Source: ZC4RG25 sp041687075
GTDB lineage: Bacteria > Pseudomonadota > Alphaproteobacteria > Rhizobiales > Hyphomicrobiaceae
DNA length: 13,895 nt
Reading direction: 5' to 3'
Assembly (NCBI GenBank): GCA_041687075.1
Contig: JAWLCO010000106.1
Location: forward strand, 1 to 13,895
The position numbers were made by a program, and so were the translations under genes. A model generated the notes under the pieces. That model was not told the origin of the DNA. It saw only the letters and a list, made by a program, of their open reading frames with translations, and ran no database searches. Of this stretch, positions 7,248 through 13,895 are shown piece after piece; position 1 is the stretch's first letter; each line of letters begins with the position of its first letter.

Positions 7248-8393
7248 ATGACGACTCGAAACGGGCTCAACGCCGCTTATGAATCGCCTGTGACGGAGGA
7301 CAGCATTCCGGAGCAGACCGAAGCGCATCCCGCTGCCGAGATCGGTGGGACAGAAAGCACTGTCGAGACAGCGTGCGAAAGTGCCCGGATGGCAGCTCCG
7401 CCCGAGGGCAACCCCGATATGCCCGAGGATTCCTTACGCGAGCAGCTCAACGCCCTTGTTCAGGCGCTTTCTGAGAAAACCGAAAGCGAGCCGGTGGACG
7501 AGCAAGTCGTTCTCGATGACGACTTCGCCCTTCCGAACGTCGTGAACCGGCCGGATGAGCCCGCTCCCGACGAAGAACAGTGGCAGCCCACATTCCATCC
7601 GGCCTCAATGGAGGCCATGAGGAACGTACTGTCGAAGCCCCTGTACGGGTTCATGGCAGGCCTTGTTGCGTCGGTCGCGGTCGGCGGCGGCATGCTCCTC
7701 TTCACGCCCCTGATGAGCGAGCCACCGGCCATGGCCAGCAATGAAGCCTCGCCGGAAGAGAAGCCGGTCTTTGCGGCAGCCGCTCTGCCGGTGCCGGTCG
7801 AGGTGCCGACGATGAAAATGCAGGGGCGGCTGTCGCAAGACGGAGCGCCTGTGATCCGCGCAGATGCGGATTCCAATTCTCCGGCGCGCACGGAGGAGCA
7901 AGAGGTCGAGGTCGCCGTGCTGGTCGAAGCGGGCACGGACGCCGGCTCCGTTGCCACGGATGAGACTACCGGCCCCCGTGAGGCGGTGGAGGTGGCTTCG
8001 GCCCCGGTGCCGGAAGCCGCCGTCGATGAGCCGGAAGCGACGAGCGCTCAAGGAACACCGGATTCAGCATCGCAACCTGCACCAGACGACACGATCGTCA
8101 ACTTCGATACGGTCGTTGAGCCCTCGACTGAAAGCGGCGAGCAGGAGATCGCTCTGGCAGAAGCTATCCCTGAGAGTGATGGCTTTGACTCAGCTCCGCC
8201 GCTGCGTATCGCGCACGCGCTCACACACGTGAACATGCGGGCGAGCCCAGACAATGCGGCCCCCGTCGTCGCCATCGTTTCCGAGGGCAGTCCGGTCGAG
8301 ATCGTTCACTGCAACCACTGGTGCGAGGTTACCTTCGCCGGTCAGCGCGGCTGGATTTACGGCGATCTGATCAGTGCCTCCGGCACAAACTGA
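7248..8393 (+). CDS. membrane-anchored SH3 domain-containing protein
   Basis: The product has 381 residues in four parts: an acidic, Pro/Glu-rich cytoplasmic N-terminus (1-130), one membrane helix at about 132-155 (LYGFMAGLVASVAVGGGMLL), a long low-complexity linker rich in E, A, P, V and T (about 157-315), and a C-terminal bacterial SH3 domain (about 318-376). The SH3 domain shows the typical VNMRASPDN start and GQRGWIYGDLI end, and has a close cysteine pair (C355 and C359) that could form a disulfide if periplasmic. Bacterial SH3 domains often bind peptidoglycan, so an envelope role is plausible but unproven. The start at 7248 has only a weak ribosome site, and M48 or a nearby start is possible. 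It stands alone, divergent from groESL. Similar proteins are common in Hyphomicrobiales, without known function. Confidence 0.8.
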   Translation: MTTRNGLNAAYESPVTEDSIPEQTEAHPAAEIGGTESTVETACESARMAAPPEGNPDMPEDSLREQLNALVQALSEKTESEPVDEQVVLDDDFALPNVVNRPDEPAPDEEQWQPTFHPASMEAMRNVLSKPLYGFMAGLVASVAVGGGMLLFTPLMSEPPAMASNEASPEEKPVFAAAALPVPVEVPTMKMQGRLSQDGAPVIRADADSNSPARTEEQEVEVAVLVEAGTDAGSVATDETTGPREAVEVASAPVPEAAVDEPEATSAQGTPDSASQPAPDDTIVNFDTVVEPSTESGEQEIALAEAIPESDGFDSAPPLRIAHALTHVNMRASPDNAAPVVAIVSEGSPVEIVHCNHWCEVTFAGQRGWIYGDLISASGTN

Positions 8394-8461
8394 ATCAAAC
8401 CGTGGGCTACAACTGATAGCGGCGCGGAATGGTTAATCGCCGATGCCGATAGAACGGTGAG

Positions 8462-8487
8462 GCTTGCTCCGCACTTGCGGAGCAAGC
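8462..8487 (+). terminator. hairpin after the SH3 gene, possible terminator
   Basis: GCTTGCTCCGC and GCGGAGCAAGC form a perfect 11-bp stem around the 4-nt loop ACTT, 69 nt after the SH3 gene stop. No U-tract follows on either strand, so it is not a canonical intrinsic terminator. It may act as a 3' stabiliser or a rho-assisted end, or as an operator. Confidence 0.4.
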
Positions 8488-8904
8488 GCCTGACACGCGT
8501 CTTGCGCCTGAATTGTCGACCGGCAGCCAAACAGGGCGGCAAGCATCTGGCTGCTGCGCGCAGGTAGCGTCCCCCACGTAAAGCCTACTTTGCGCTCCCC
8601 ACCTCGAGCCTTCCCAAACAACCGATGCTGAACATCAGCTTTCGGGCTAGACTCATGTGGAGTACTATGCCCGGCAGCTGATCTCGGCTCGTTCTGCTCA
8701 ATCCCTTGTCGGCATGGCGGGCGATGCGGTCAGCCTCGTGCTCTGACCCGCGGTAATGCGGCTGCTAGCGCCCGGTTAACGTGCGGATCGCGGGCCGCGC
8801 AGACGGCCTTGCCTTTGCAGATGTGTAGAAATATCAGTTCGAGTCGTGACGATGGCACCAGACGAGCGGCAGCGGCGTACACGCCCTGGACCGGATCTTC
8901 CCGC

Positions 8905-8911
8905 AGAAGGA
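8905..8911 (+). promoter_or_regulatory. ribosome binding site fixing the start of the haem protein
   Basis: AGAAGGA lies 9 nt before the ATG at 8921. The in-frame GTG (8846) and ATG (8852) further up lack such a site and would put a 23-25 residue polar extension ahead of the signal peptide. Confidence 0.7.
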
Positions 8912-8920
8912 AACGCACCA

Positions 8921-9724
8921 ATGAGGCCTCGATCATCTCTTCGAGCCTGGGAATGGCTTCGGCTCGGAACCAAGCGGTCGCTGATCGCCCTCGTTGCCCT
9001 CGCGATGCTGGCAGTAACGCCCTTTCTTCCCGTCAGCACGCACGCGGACGATAGGAGTGAGCTCGACATCGCGTTGAGCCTGGCCAAGATGTTGCAATCG
9101 GCCCGCGCCGTCATTTCGGGCAAGCAGGATCTGATCAACGACCCCGCGCGCGGCGACAAGGGATTGACTGGGGACGTCGTCCTGGCCGCGGCGATCGAGG
9201 AATACAAAAAAGAGACCTCACAAGATCCGCTCAAGATCGATCCGGCCACCCGGCATGGCCGGCTTCTTCGCGCCGAAATGGAATCCATCAAGGAGGTGAT
9301 GGACGAAAGTCAAGACCTCATTAACCAGGAGGGCCTTGGCTTCAAAGGCTTCATTCCCGCCATTTTCGGGCGGCTCATCACCGAACGGCTGCAACAGAAG
9401 ATGGCAACGGAGCTGCGTATCAAAGTGACGGCTCCACCCGCCCTGGTCAGAAATCGAAAGGCGCGGCCGGATCCCTGGGAAACGGAGATCATTGCGAGCA
9501 AATTGCTGTCGCCCACCTGGACCCGCGGTGAGATCTTTTACCAGAACGAAAGCGAGCGGAATGAATTCCGGGTGCTGGTTCCGGAATATTACTCGGCGTC
9601 GTGCCTGTCCTGTCATGGTGGCACGAAGGGTGAGATCGACATCACCGGCTATCCAAAGGAGGGGGCGAGCGAAGGCGATCTGGGCGGCGTCATCAGCATA
9701 ACTCTGTTGCGGACTGAAAAATGA
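8921..9724 (+). CDS. exported DUF3365 (Tll0287-like) haem-c sensor protein
   Basis: The product has 267 residues from the ATG at 8921. Residues 1-42 are a signal peptide: a basic start, the hydrophobic run SLIALVALAMLAVTPFL, and a likely cut at THA-DD. The mature part carries the family pattern, with two similar segments QDLINxxxxGxKG (69-81 and 131-143), an IPAIFGRL helix, a DPWE turn (184-187), and near the end CLSCHG (C228, C231, H232), the CXXCH site for covalent haem c, followed by KGEIDITGYPKEG. DUF3365 domains are PAS-like haem proteins, often fused to the sensory end of histidine kinases. Here the domain is a separate periplasmic protein whose stop codon overlaps the kinase start by 4 bp (ATGA). 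I infer that it senses a redox state or gas ligand for that kinase. The mature protein has no other cysteine. Confidence 0.88.
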   Translation: MRPRSSLRAWEWLRLGTKRSLIALVALAMLAVTPFLPVSTHADDRSELDIALSLAKMLQSARAVISGKQDLINDPARGDKGLTGDVVLAAAIEEYKKETSQDPLKIDPATRHGRLLRAEMESIKEVMDESQDLINQEGLGFKGFIPAIFGRLITERLQQKMATELRIKVTAPPALVRNRKARPDPWETEIIASKLLSPTWTRGEIFYQNESERNEFRVLVPEYYSASCLSCHGGTKGEIDITGYPKEGASEGDLGGVISITLLRTEK

Positions 9725-12700
9725 CACCGCGGCGCCTGCCATCATTCAGTGTTCCGCAGCTGTCGCGCCTGTCGATCCCGCTTCGCCTGGTCATACTGTC
9801 CGGTGCGCTTCTCGCCACTCTCGTCGGCACCAACATCTATATGAACCGGGAGTTGAAGCTCGGTGCGGACGCGCTCCTCGCCGAGTCCCGCTACATCAAT
9901 AACCTGCGCGCCGCGAGCGCTGCAGAAACGGCCTTCGGCGATCTCAAATACTGGTTGACCGATGCGGCCGTAAGCCTGCTCAATCTGCCCGAGCAGAGGG
10001 CGCGCGAGGCGAAAGTCCGGCTTGAGCAGCAGCTTGCGGCGCTCGAGCCGCACGACCCGGATGTCGTCAGAGCCGTGCGCCGCGATGTCGATCAGCTGAT
10101 GACGCGCTCGATCGATGCGGTGGAAGCCTACGCCGAGGACCGGCGGGTGATCGGCAACACGCTGATGGCGCAAGCCAGGGTGCACATGGCCGCCATCGAG
10201 AAAAACCTCAACCGCATCATTGCCAACCTCCGCAGCGAAGCCGCACGCGCCAGCCAGGAGGCGCGTGAGCGTACGGCTGAGGCCGTCGGAATTTCCTGGG
10301 GCGTCGTGATCGCGGCAAGCCTGCTTGCCCTTACGTTGACGATTCTCATCCTGCGCTCGATCGTCGTGCCGCTCGGCCGGCTCACCGAGGCGATGCAGGC
10401 GCTGACAGGCGGGCGCACCGATATCACATTGCCGCCCGGCGGCGACGACGAGCTTGGCCAGATGTCGCGCACGCTGGCGATGTTCCGGGACGGTCTCATC
10501 GAGCGCAATCGTCTGTCCGAAGAACGCGAGCAGGCACTGAAGCGGCTCGAAGTTGCACGGGACGAAGCGACGGCCGCCAGCCGCATCCTGCAGGTCACTT
10601 TCGACCACATGGCGCAGGGCGTCGCCATGTTCGACGGGGACGGCAAGCTGCTCGCCTGGAACCGGCAGATGCGCGAGCTGCTCGATCTGCCGGACTGGCT
10701 GCTGAGCAAGAATACCAATCAAAGGGCATTTGCCGAATTTCTGACGAAGCGCGGAGACTTTGGACCGGGCGACCCCGAAGAGCTGATTCGCGCGCGTCTG
10801 GAGCGGCTTGATCGGCAGGGTTTCGATCAGCGCACGCTTCCGGATGGGCGCGTGCTCGAGATCCATCGCAATCCCGTTCCGGGCGGCGGTTTCGTGGTGA
10901 TGTATACGGACGTCACCAGGCGCGTCGAGGCGCAGAGGGAAATCGAGCTTGCCCGTAATCGCCTCAGCGATGCCATTCAGAGCATTTCCGATGGCTTCGC
11001 GTTATGGGATACCGAGGATCGCCTGATTGCCTTCAATGACCGCTGCAGGGAGTTTCTCAAGCTCGCAAAACCGCTGGTCCTCGGAATGAAGTTCGAGACG
11101 CTGCTGCGCGATATCGCTCAGCGGCGTGCGCAGGATGGGGACACAGAAGCCTGGATTGCGCGGGAATTGGCGTTGCATCAGGCCGGGCACAACGACGAGG
11201 AGCTTCAGCTCGAGGATGGAACCTGGCTCCGGGTCGGCTCCCGACGCACGCAGGAAGACGGCGTGGTGACGACTCTCGCTGATATAAGCGCGCTGAAGCA
11301 TCGTGAGCTGGAACTGGCCGACCTCGTCACGCGGCTCGAAGTGGCACGCGACCAGGCCGATGAGGCCAGCCGGACGAAAAGCACCTTCCTCGCCAACATG
11401 AGCCACGAACTGCGCACACCACTCAATGCGATCATCGGCTACAGCGAGATCCTGAAAGAGGACGCACGCGACAGGGAGCTTGACGAGTTTCTGCCCGACA
11501 TAGAGAGAATCGAGACAGCCGGCCGCCACCTGCTCGGAATCATCAATGACATTCTCGACCTTTCGAAAATCGAGGCGGGCCGCATGGATGTCTTTCTCGA
11601 GGATATCGATGTTGCGGCGCTGGTGCGCGAAGTCCAGTCGATCGTCCGCCCGCTCGTCACGAAAAACAACAACAAGCTCGAGGTGATCTGCCCGGAGGAC
11701 ATCGGCCATCTGCGATCCGACTTGACCAAGGTGAAACAGAGCCTTCTCAACCTGCTCAGCAACAGTGCGAAGTTCACCTCGGATGGCACCATAACCCTGA
11801 AGCTCTGGCGCGCGCCGGCACCGGGCGGCTCCACTGTGAGCTTCGAGGTCAGCGATACCGGCATCGGCATGACGCCCGAGCAGCAGAAGAAACTGTTCCG
11901 CTCGTTCACGCAGGCCGATACCACCACGACGAAACGGTTCGGTGGAACGGGCCTCGGGCTTGCCATAACCAAGCACTTCTGCGTGATGCTGGGCGGCGAT
12001 GTCACGGTCGAGAGCACGCCCGGCAAGGGATCGACATTCACCATGACGCTGCCGAACCGCGACGAGACGGGAACCCTGCCGGCAACCGATCAACCTGCGC
12101 AGCCCTGGGTCGCTGGCGCACCCACCATTCTGGTTGTCGATGATGATCCGGCAGCACTCCGGCTCCTGAGCAGGACGCTCGAGAAGGAAGGCTACAAGGT
12201 GATCGAGGCGCGCACGGGCAAGGAAGCCATGGAGCAGGCGCGCGCGCATCGGCCGGCCGTCATCACGCTTGACGTTCTGATGCCCCACATGGATGGCTGG
12301 TCCGTGCTCGGCGCGCTCAAGGCGGATGCAGAGCTGCGTGATATTCCCGTCATCATGATCACCGTCATGAAAGAGCGTGGAATGGCCTTTTCGCTCGGCG
12401 CCGCAGATTTCATGACGAAGCCCGTCGACCGCACGGCTTTGAAGACGATGCTGCGCCGTTACGTTCCCGTCGGCACACAATCTCCCGTCCTGCTGGTCGA
12501 GGACGATCCGGACAGCCGCGACTCGACGCGTCGGGTCCTGGCACGACTCGGGTTGGAAGTTGCGGAAGCCAAGAATGGTCAGGAAGGATTGGACTGGCTC
12601 GACAGTCATCCGCAGCCCACTCTCATTCTGCTCGATCTCATGATGCCGGTGATGGATGGTTTCGAGTTTCTCAAGGAACTGCAGAAACGGCCCAACCTGC

Positions 12701-12906
12701 AGAACATTCCGGTCGTGGTATTGACCGCGAAGCAGCTCACTGCCGAGGAGATCGATGCCCTGACGGGGTCCACTCAGCGCGTTCTGGCCAAGCAAGGCAC
12801 GACCCACGTCGAGCTCGCCGTCGCCATCCGCAAATGCCTCGAGAGACATCGAAACGATAACAACGGCGAGGCAGAGCCGGGCTCGCGGATTCCGGCGCGC
12901 GCTTGA
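9721..12906 (+). CDS. hybrid sensor histidine kinase (HAMP, 2 PAS, HisKA, HATPase, 2 REC)
   Basis: This is a 1061-residue inner-membrane kinase. Domains in order: TM1 about 20-40, a helical periplasmic domain 41-188, TM2 about 190-216, HAMP about 213-266, coiled coil, PAS about 288-400 (FDHMAQGVAMFDGDGKLLAW), PAS about 413-525 (ISDGFALWDTEDRLIAFN), HisKA about 552-618 with phospho-acceptor H562 in SHELRTP, and HATPase about 662-778 with N-box NLLSNSAKF, G1 DTGIGM and G2 GGTGLGL. Two receivers follow: REC1 (802-916; acidic pocket D807-D809, phospho-site D851, K900) and REC2 (922-1042; E927-D929, D972, K1024). Both PAS domains look like the PAS_7 type. No Hpt domain is present, so phosphate transfer out needs another protein. 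Translation is probably coupled to the haem gene through the ATGA overlap, and a receiver gene follows at 17 bp. All catalytic residues are intact. Confidence 0.95.
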   Translation: MTPRRLPSFSVPQLSRLSIPLRLVILSGALLATLVGTNIYMNRELKLGADALLAESRYINNLRAASAAETAFGDLKYWLTDAAVSLLNLPEQRAREAKVRLEQQLAALEPHDPDVVRAVRRDVDQLMTRSIDAVEAYAEDRRVIGNTLMAQARVHMAAIEKNLNRIIANLRSEAARASQEARERTAEAVGISWGVVIAASLLALTLTILILRSIVVPLGRLTEAMQALTGGRTDITLPPGGDDELGQMSRTLAMFRDGLIERNRLSEEREQALKRLEVARDEATAASRILQVTFDHMAQGVAMFDGDGKLLAWNRQMRELLDLPDWLLSKNTNQRAFAEFLTKRGDFGPGDPEELIRARLERLDRQGFDQRTLPDGRVLEIHRNPVPGGGFVVMYTDVTRRVEAQREIELARNRLSDAIQSISDGFALWDTEDRLIAFNDRCREFLKLAKPLVLGMKFETLLRDIAQRRAQDGDTEAWIARELALHQAGHNDEELQLEDGTWLRVGSRRTQEDGVVTTLADISALKHRELELADLVTRLEVARDQADEASRTKSTFLANMSHELRTPLNAIIGYSEILKEDARDRELDEFLPDIERIETAGRHLLGIINDILDLSKIEAGRMDVFLEDIDVAALVREVQSIVRPLVTKNNNKLEVICPEDIGHLRSDLTKVKQSLLNLLSNSAKFTSDGTITLKLWRAPAPGGSTVSFEVSDTGIGMTPEQQKKLFRSFTQADTTTTKRFGGTGLGLAITKHFCVMLGGDVTVESTPGKGSTFTMTLPNRDETGTLPATDQPAQPWVAGAPTILVVDDDPAALRLLSRTLEKEGYKVIEARTGKEAMEQARAHRPAVITLDVLMPHMDGWSVLGALKADAELRDIPVIMITVMKERGMAFSLGAADFMTKPVDRTALKTMLRRYVPVGTQSPVLLVEDDPDSRDSTRRVLARLGLEVAEAKNGQEGLDWLDSHPQPTLILLDLMMPVMDGFEFLKELQKRPNLQNIPVVVLTAKQLTAEEIDALTGSTQRVLAKQGTTHVELAVAIRKCLERHRNDNNGEAEPGSRIPARA

Positions 12907-12908
12907 GC

Positions 12909-12917
12909 AGGAGAGAG
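12909..12917 (+). promoter_or_regulatory. ribosome binding site fixing the receiver start
   Basis: AGGAGAGAG lies 6 nt before the ATG at 12924. The in-frame TTG at 12903 overlaps the kinase stop and would translate through this ribosome site, so the ATG is preferred. Confidence 0.75.
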
Positions 12918-12923
12918 TTTGAA

Positions 12924-13298
12924 ATGCCAAAAATTCTTCTGGTGGAAGATAACGAAACCAATCGCGACATGCTGTCTCGCCGGCTGATGCGCAAGGGATA
13001 TGACGTGGTGATGGCCGAGGACGGCGAGCAGGCCGTGCAAATGGCAGAGAGCGAAAATCCCGACCTCATTTTGATGGATATGAGCTTGCCGGTTCTCGAC
13101 GGTTGGGAGGCAACGCGCCGGGTCAAGGCCAAGGAGGAGACGCGCTCAATTCCAGTGATTGCGCTCACGGCTCACGCCATGGCGGGCGATCGCGAAAAGG
13201 CACTGGATGCGGGCTGTGACGATTACGATACGAAGCCGATCGAGCTGCCGCGATTGCTGGACAAGATCACGGCCTTGATCGCGCGCAGTCGATCCTGA
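12924..13298 (+). CDS. single-domain response regulator (DivK/CheY-like)
   Basis: The product is a 124-residue stand-alone receiver without an output domain. The start MPKILLVEDNETNRDMLSRR gives the acidic pocket (E8, D9). The phospho-acceptor is D52 in LILMDMSLP, the switch threonine is T82 in ALTAHAM, and the conserved lysine is K104 in DTKPIE. The protein resembles DivK and similar cytoplasmic shuttles, in which the receiver either carries phosphate to an Hpt protein or changes a partner's activity by binding. It lies 17 bp after the hybrid kinase and 26 bp before the two-H-box protein, in one operon. The kinase or the downstream protein is therefore the likely partner. I do not call it DivK itself, because the cell-cycle gene's usual neighbour pleD is not visible. 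Confidence 0.93.
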   Translation: MPKILLVEDNETNRDMLSRRLMRKGYDVVMAEDGEQAVQMAESENPDLILMDMSLPVLDGWEATRRVKAKEETRSIPVIALTAHAMAGDREKALDAGCDDYDTKPIELPRLLDKITALIARSRS

Positions 13299-13324
13299 GC
13301 CAGGCTGCCTACGGGGATTGCATC

Positions 13325-13895
13325 ATGAACGCGTCGGCTCCTTCGCAATGCCCCGAAAGCCAGCTCGACCCGGCCGTCCTGGCCCGCATCAGGCACGAGT
13401 TCAGCGGCCCGATCGCCACCATTATCGGCTACATCGATCTTCTGGAGGAGGATGTTCCTTCTCTCGGATTGGATCATCTGGCCCCAGACGTGGCGAGATT
13501 GCGCAGGGCTGCGGTTTCGCTGCAGAACCTCGTCAAGCAGTTATCCGATCGAACTGCGCTGGGGTTCGACGGCGGCGCGCGCGCCCCGACCCCCGTCAGC
13601 AAGATTCGGCATGATCTCCGTACGCCCCTCAACGCGATCAAGGGCTACGCGGAAATGCTGCTCGAGGAAGCGCCGCCCGATGCCATTACCGAAGATCTCG
13701 AGAACTTGCTGGGTGAGTCGCAGCGTCTGCTGACCCAGATCGAGCAACTCACGGACCAGTCCGTCAGCGGGGGCGTGCCGCCGGCAATGCCCGGTCCGGA
13801 GGAGGCGCCCCCCGGGAAGGATGCGTTGAGCATCATTTCCCATTCGGTGCCTCACGAGACCGCAGCGGCACAGGTGAACGTGTGCCGCATTCTCG
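13325..13895 (+). CDS. tandem HisKA-like signalling protein (C-terminus beyond window)
   Basis: The frame runs open from the ATG at 13325 to the right edge, giving 190 codons. GGGGA lies 7 nt upstream. Two segments resemble HisKA dimerisation helices: RIRHEFSGPIATIIGYIDLL (21-40, H24) and KIRHDLRTPLNAIKGYAEML (93-112, H96). The second has the classical HDLRTP box. The first has FSGP where RTP is expected. About 70 residues separate the two histidines, too few for an ATPase domain between them. A Pro/Gly-rich linker (about 148-166) follows, and the last residues VCRIL look like the first strand of a receiver. Proteins with HisKA followed by REC and a cyclase or phosphatase output occur in Hyphomicrobiales, but the output here cannot be seen. 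It may be a phosphotransfer or effector protein that receives phosphate from the kinase. It ends the visible operon. Confidence 0.82.
   Translation, partial: MNASAPSQCPESQLDPAVLARIRHEFSGPIATIIGYIDLLEEDVPSLGLDHLAPDVARLRRAAVSLQNLVKQLSDRTALGFDGGARAPTPVSKIRHDLRTPLNAIKGYAEMLLEEAPPDAITEDLENLLGESQRLLTQIEQLTDQSVSGGVPPAMPGPEEAPPGKDALSIISHSVPHETAAAQVNVCRIL

Larger units (their letters stand above)
8394..8920. other. 527-bp gene-free region upstream of the signalling operon
   Basis: No supported gene is present on either strand: the open frames are short and arginine/serine-rich, and no tRNA or known RNA is recognisable. One strong hairpin lies near its left end (8462-8487). The promoter of the four-gene operon starting at 8921 should be in the right half. 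TTGCCT and TTGCAG (around 8810-8825) are followed by TAGAAATAT, but the spacing and match are too weak to call. Confidence 0.5.

Noticed and set aside
6928..7282. Three overlapping open frames of about 100 codons in the groES-SH3 gap
   Set aside because: They lie on both strands in conflicting frames, with low-complexity, arginine-rich products and no ribosome sites. None is supported as a gene.
8846..8920. Upstream GTG start for the haem-c protein
   Set aside because: It would place a polar extension before the signal peptide. The ATG at 8921 has a good ribosome site.
8394..8920. Possible tRNA or riboswitch in the long gap
   Set aside because: No cloverleaf, T-loop consensus or known riboswitch core could be made out. 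Only one simple hairpin is present.
9742..10866. 374-codon open frame on the minus strand
   Set aside because: It lies antisense to the sensor and PAS part of the kinase, with no domain and no ribosome site.
11002..12930. 642-codon open frame on the minus strand
   Set aside because: It lies antisense to the kinase catalytic and receiver domains, which are unmistakable on the plus strand. It is a codon-bias shadow.

Overview
The window looks like a chromosomal segment of a GC-rich alphaproteobacterium, most likely from the Hyphomicrobiales. The pointers are a groESL operon with a CIRCE (HrcA) operator, a GroEL tail ending in PGGDMDF rather than GGM repeats, a single-pass SH3 protein with a long acidic linker, and a DivK-like receiver beside a PAS/HAMP hybrid kinase. 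No species can be named from the sequence alone. I see no tRNA, rRNA, insertion sequence, CRISPR array or prophage gene.

Region 1 (1-4478, minus strand) is a four-gene ABC-transporter operon of the GldA/GldF/GldG type. In transcription order it holds an ATPase, a six-helix permease, a GldG-like membrane-anchored periplasmic protein and a DUF4340 protein cut by the left edge. The genes overlap by 8 bp or are separated by 15 and 30 bp. The substrate is unknown.

Region 2 (4601-6837, minus strand) is the groES-groEL chaperonin operon. It has a sigma70-type promoter, a CIRCE operator lying over the -35 box, a strong stem-loop at the predicted 5' end of the mRNA, competing inverted repeats between the two genes, and a clear rho-independent terminator after groEL that separates it from Region 1.

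Region 3 (6838-8920) holds one gene, for a membrane-anchored SH3-domain protein (7248-8393). It is flanked by two gene-free stretches with inverted repeats but no gene I can support.

Region 4 (8921-13895, plus strand) is a tightly packed signalling operon. It encodes an exported haem-c protein of the DUF3365 (Tll0287-like) type, a 1061-residue hybrid histidine kinase (2 TM, HAMP, 2 PAS, HisKA, HATPase, 2 REC), a 124-residue DivK/CheY-like receiver, and a protein cut by the right edge with two tandem HisKA-like H-boxes and no ATPase domain between them. The reading I favour is that the haem protein senses a redox or gas signal in the periplasm and passes it to the kinase. The receivers and the two-H-box protein would then form a branched phosphorelay. 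This operon is the best candidate here for a system that has not been described.
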